Part shown: piece after piece, positions 21,154 to 22,117 of the stretch | Position numbering within the stretch: position 1 is the stretch's first letter | Layout: each line of letters opens with the position of its first letter | From: an uncultured Collinsella sp. | Lineage (GTDB): Bacteria; Actinomycetota; Coriobacteriia; Coriobacteriales; Coriobacteriaceae | Assembly: GCA_937934355.1 (NCBI GenBank) | Contig: CALGZY010000189.1 | Location: 1 to 22,117, forward strand | Direction of reading: 5' to 3' | Length of the DNA stretch: 22,117 nucleotides | Notes under the pieces: model-generated | The model's database searches: none | Told to the model about the DNA's origin: nothing | What the model saw: only the letters and a program-made list of their open reading frames with translations | Translations under genes and position numbers: made by a program

Positions 21154-22117
21154 ATGGCCTCATCCGCTCCGCGCGGTTTGCGCTCCGACCATGTCGTTAC
21201 CGTCGGCATTGCACTGTTCTCGATGCTCTTTGGCGCCGGTAACCTCATCATCCCGCCGTTGCTGGCACTTCAGGCCGGCACGGCCACGCCGCTTGCCATG
21301 ATTGGCTTTTTGATTGCTGCCATCGGCCTGCCTGTTATGGGATTTATTGCCGTCGCGCTCGCCGGCACGGCCCGCGAGCTGGCTGGGCGCGTGCATCCTA
21401 AGTTTGGCGAATTCTTCGTTGCGGCGGTCTACCTGGCCATCGGTCCGTGCCTGGCAATTCCGCGCACGAGTTCCACGGCCTTCGAGATGTTGGTGCCGCT
21501 GCTGCCCGAGGGTGTCTCGCTCGGCACGGCTCGCCTGGTGTTTGCCATCGGTTTCTTTGTCGTCGCGTTTGCACTCACGCTGCGCCCGGGCGTTATCACA
21601 CGCGTGCTCGGTCGTATTACGGGCCCCGCGCTCATCGCGCTCATCGTGCTGGTCGTGGGTGCCGCCGTGGTCTCGCCGTTGGGCCCCGCTGCCGCGCCGC
21701 AGGCTCCCTATGATGCCGGTGCCGCAGTCCAGGGTTTTCTGACCGGCTACCAGACCATGGACCTGCTTGCGTCGCTCGCCTTTGGCATCATCATCGCCGA
21801 GACCATCCACGAGCTGGGCGTTACCGACGATAAGCGCGTGGCCTTCGAGATCTCGCGTTCCGGTGTAATCGCCGGCGTGCTCATGGCCATCATCTACTGT
21901 GGCCTGGCGCTTGCCGGTATGCAGCTCGGCACGGTTATGCCCGATGCCACCAACGGCGCCGCCATCCTTGCCCGCTCTGCTTCCATGCACTTTGGCCTTG
22001 CCGGCACGGTCGTGGTCTTTGCGATCTTTTTCCTTGCCTGCATGAACGTGTGCATCGGCCTCATCAGCTGCTGCTCGCGTTACTTCTGCGAGACGTATGT
22101 GGTCGAAGGGGGAGCGG
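21154..22117 (+). CDS. brnQ: Branched-chain amino acid carrier BrnQ (3' end outside window)
   Basis: This is the first 321 residues of a BrnQ-family Na+- or H+-coupled carrier for Leu, Ile and Val in the inner membrane. The family N-terminus is clear: VGIALFSMLFGAGNLIIPP, followed by a series of about eight to nine hydrophobic segments up to the window edge, including LASLAFGIIIAETIHELG. Full BrnQ proteins have about 430-450 aa and 12 TMs, so roughly the last quarter is missing here. GAAAGG lies about 7 nt before the ATG. It stands behind the selenium-cluster terminator and is probably an independent unit. Confidence 0.9.
   Translation, partial: MASSAPRGLRSDHVVTVGIALFSMLFGAGNLIIPPLLALQAGTATPLAMIGFLIAAIGLPVMGFIAVALAGTARELAGRVHPKFGEFFVAAVYLAIGPCLAIPRTSSTAFEMLVPLLPEGVSLGTARLVFAIGFFVVAFALTLRPGVITRVLGRITGPALIALIVLVVGAAVVSPLGPAAAPQAPYDAGAAVQGFLTGYQTMDLLASLAFGIIIAETIHELGVTDDKRVAFEISRSGVIAGVLMAIIYCGLALAGMQLGTVMPDATNGAAILARSASMHFGLAGTVVVFAIFFLACMNVCIGLISCCSRYFCETYVVEGGA

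Overview
The window looks like chromosome from a high-GC, anaerobic actinobacterium. A gut member of the Coriobacteriia (Collinsella or a close relative) is my best guess. The guess rests on GC-rich codon use, oxygen-sensitive enzyme families (double-cubane-cluster reductase type, C_GCAxxG_C_C), selenium and molybdenum cofactor genes, and my memory of similar gene sets. No database was searched.

Layout. Positions 1-178 are the 3' part of RNase P RNA (rnpB), followed by a nested inverted-repeat spacer. Positions 416-5724 hold a housekeeping mix: a YigZ/IMPACT protein, a C_GCAxxG_C_C protein (minus strand), an O-acetylhomoserine sulfhydrylase-like PLP enzyme, a DHA2-type MFS exporter, xanthine phosphoribosyltransferase, and a small stand-alone GGQ release-factor-like protein bracketed by two palindromes that share a GGGACTGT core. 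Positions 5812-8283 (minus strand) hold a YegS/DgkB-type lipid kinase and a CLC-family anion channel or transporter. Positions 8494-13907 are a molybdenum (or tungsten) block: moeA, a mogA/moaB-type gene, then a separately promoted modABC transporter whose ModB carries an unusual extracytoplasmic N-terminal domain.

Positions 13955-21086 are the most interesting part. A 22-bp perfect palindrome, a short leader ORF and a structured leader precede two paralogous double-cubane-cluster (YjiM/HgdB-like) proteins and their ATP-driven activase (YjiL/HgdC-like). These are followed by selD, yedF, a DUF3343 gene and a class V cysteine desulfurase. selD is itself a selenoprotein gene: an in-frame TGA sits at codon 17, where other SelD proteins have the catalytic Cys or Sec, and a SECIS-like hairpin follows. 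The host must therefore decode selenocysteine with selA, selB and selC located elsewhere. Each of the two paralogous genes is followed by a copy of the same ~102-nt hairpin repeat. The copies differ at 17 positions, and 12 of those fall in six compensated base pairs, which is strong evidence for selected secondary structure.

The genes plausibly work together as follows. Cysteine desulfurase, YedF and the DUF3343 protein mobilise or carry sulfur/selenium, SelD makes selenophosphate, and Mod/Moe/Mog supply Mo/W cofactor. Together these would serve Sec- and molybdopterin-containing enzymes such as formate dehydrogenase, which are not in this window. The role of the double-cubane reductase pair in the selenium cluster is unknown. 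The window ends inside a brnQ-type amino-acid carrier.
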